NCBI GenBank assembly: GCA_030950875.1
Contig: JAUZQS010000318.1
Coordinates: 1-6,608 of the forward strand
Direction of reading: 5' to 3'
Length of the DNA stretch: 6,608 nucleotides
From: Mariprofundaceae bacterium
GTDB taxonomy: Bacteria; Pseudomonadota; Zetaproteobacteria; Mariprofundales; Mariprofundaceae
This document shows, piece after piece, positions 5,548-6,608 of this stretch (position 1 is its first letter; each line of letters begins with the position of its first letter). The notes below the pieces were generated by a model, which worked only from the letters and a program-made list of their open reading frames with translations, was not told where the DNA came from and searched no databases. The position numbers and the translations under genes are program-made.

Positions 5548-6456
5548 ATGGACACATTTACAGAAGATAAGTTACAAGACATTGATGGTCGTACATTCCC
5601 AATCTTAGCCGTACTATTTCCGGATGAATTGCATTTTTTCCGTTCTATTGCCATTCCCGTTGAAATTGCTGCCAATGTTGCTGTTATTACTGAAGGACAG
5701 CATGCCCAATATTTATATTTGATAAAATCGGGTGTTCTGCGCGTTAATAAACGCCATGATGATACTATTTTTGAAATTGGTTCCATTACACCGGGCGAAG
5801 TGTTTGGCGAGGCATCCATTTTATATGATGCCCCTGCTGGCGCCGATGTTCGCACCGTTGAACCTTGTGAGTTATATCAAATCCCTATCGAACAAGTCAC
5901 TGATGTACTAAATTCCAACGAACGTTTTATGCGCTCCTTTACGCAGCTCGCCGAGCGCCGTTCTGCGGCCAGTGCTTTGGCTGTTAATCCAATATTTAGT
6001 ACGTTACCACAAGCTGTTCGTGAAATTATTCTATACAATGGTCAGTTTATATCCCTTGAGCCTGGCAAAGTGCTTTTTAACGAAGGTGATACAGATACCC
6101 GTTTTATGTTTATTGTGCTAGGTGGTGATGCCGAAGTTTCGATGCAACATCCCCAAGATATAAACAAGAAAGTTGTCTTCGCGCGCCTTTCTTCAGGTGA
6201 TGAAGTCGGCGAGATTTCCGTTATCACTGAGAAAGCACATGCGGCAACTGTATCAGCCATTACGCCATTAAGACTACTCATGATTAACAATGATTCAGTA
6301 CAAGCCTGGCGCAATCGTTACTCTGATTTTGGTTATGCCCTATATGCTTGTGTACAACATAAACTACACCATAGTTTAAATGCCTTACGCGGTATTATGA
6401 ATGAACAAGATGCACATGCCATTACCACAGGAACACTGCCTCCACACAAAAAATAA
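5548..6456 (+). CDS. Protein with two tandem cyclic-nucleotide-binding-like domains
   Basis: This 302-residue soluble protein contains two cNMP-binding (Crp-like jelly-roll) domains in tandem. The first spans about 30-135 (VITEGQHAQYLYLIKSGVL, then TPGEVFGEASILYD). The second spans about 150-255 (LEPGKVLFNEGDTDTRFMF, then SSGDEVGEISVITEKAHAATV). After the second domain only about 45 residues remain, with no helix-turn-helix, kinase, cyclase or channel segment, so this is not a Crp/Fnr transcription factor. Both phosphate-binding cassettes keep the Gly-Glu but lack the Arg that contacts the cyclic phosphate: the first has APAGADV and the second KAHAATV where PRAATV is typical. Canonical cAMP binding is therefore doubtful. 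The ATG at 5548 is preferred to a TTG at 5527; neither has a good ribosome binding site. The gene is divergent from mutM and has a repeat element one base past its stop. The function is unknown; a sensor or scaffold acting through protein contacts is a guess. Confidence 0.85.
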   Translation: MDTFTEDKLQDIDGRTFPILAVLFPDELHFFRSIAIPVEIAANVAVITEGQHAQYLYLIKSGVLRVNKRHDDTIFEIGSITPGEVFGEASILYDAPAGADVRTVEPCELYQIPIEQVTDVLNSNERFMRSFTQLAERRSAASALAVNPIFSTLPQAVREIILYNGQFISLEPGKVLFNEGDTDTRFMFIVLGGDAEVSMQHPQDINKKVVFARLSSGDEVGEISVITEKAHAATVSAITPLRLLMINNDSVQAWRNRYSDFGYALYACVQHKLHHSLNALRGIMNEQDAHAITTGTLPPHKK

Positions 6457-6457
6457 C

Positions 6458-6608
6458 GTAACTATTCAGCACAACCATAAAATAGCTGTAGCTGTTCAGA
6501 TTACCTCTAATTTTTCAGATGGCAAGGCGAAAAAGCGGAGTTTACTACTGTAAATGAGCACTTTTCAACGCCGCTATCGGGGAAATGAGGGGTGAGCTGA
6601 ATAGTTAC
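6458..6608 (+). mobile_element. MITE-like repeat, copy 2 (intact ends)
   Basis: This 151-bp non-coding element has perfect 13-bp terminal inverted repeats: GTAACTATTCAGC at 6458-6470 and GCTGAATAGTTAC at 6596-6608. It is in the same orientation as the copy at 849-1001. A second, internal version of the left end, GTAGCTGTTCAG, lies at 6488-6499 and starts the 121-bp core shared with copy 1. TTTAC/GTAAA (6541-6545/6550-6554) forms the same inner stem as copy 1 with a compensated base pair. AGCGG (6534-6538) can also pair with CCGCT (6571-6575). It starts two bases after the TAA of the dual cNMP-domain gene and ends on the last base of the window, so the right flank and any target duplication cannot be seen. 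It encodes no protein and would need a transposase supplied in trans. Confidence 0.85.

Noticed and set aside
5548..6456. Crp/Fnr-family transcription regulator
   Set aside because: No helix-turn-helix follows either cNMP-like domain; the C-terminal 45 residues are too short and lack the motif.
1..6608. CRISPR array, tRNA, rRNA, riboswitch, phage or toxin-antitoxin module
   Set aside because: I saw no short regularly spaced direct repeats, no tRNA-like cloverleaf and no phage or toxin-antitoxin gene family. The only repeated sequence is the two-copy MITE-like element.

Overview
The window reads as chromosomal DNA of a Gram-negative bacterium, most likely a proteobacterium of modest GC content. 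The main evidence is an FtsN-like SPOR protein directly downstream of argS, an AmgK-type amino-sugar kinase of cell-wall recycling, and a soluble zinc-type anti-sigma factor paired with an ECF sigma factor. The sequence alone does not fix the taxon.

Layout. At the left edge lies a + strand stress-response pair: an ECF sigma factor (26-598) and its small HxxxCxxC anti-sigma partner (595-843), overlapping by ATGA. A 150-bp repeat with no coding potential (849-1001) fills the gap to a convergent block of four - strand genes. In transcription order these are mutM/fpg (4607-5458), argS (2729-4447), a SPOR-domain protein (1977-2729) and amgK (998-1972). argS and the SPOR gene share one base (TAATG), and amgK follows after 4 bp, so these three almost certainly form one transcription unit. 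mutM sits 159 bp upstream of argS and may or may not be part of it. Divergent from mutM is a + strand gene (5548-6456) for a protein with two cyclic-nucleotide-binding-like domains and no DNA-binding domain. Right after its stop codon comes a second copy of the repeat (6458-6608), which ends exactly at the window edge.

How the parts relate. The SPOR protein (binding of septal, denuded glycan) and AmgK (MurNAc/GlcNAc phosphorylation) both concern peptidoglycan and are coupled to arginyl-tRNA synthetase. The sigma/anti-sigma pair is a self-contained regulatory switch whose targets are not visible here. The least ordinary element is the repeat. Its two same-orientation copies have a 121-bp core and are roughly 80-85% alike by eye. 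They have IS-like ends (GTAACTATTCAGC), an imperfect hairpin layout with compensatory or wobble-preserving changes, and both abut stop codons; one copy even supplies the stop codon of amgK. It looks like a miniature non-autonomous transposon (MITE-like) family. No complete new multi-gene system is visible; most genes are conserved housekeeping genes.
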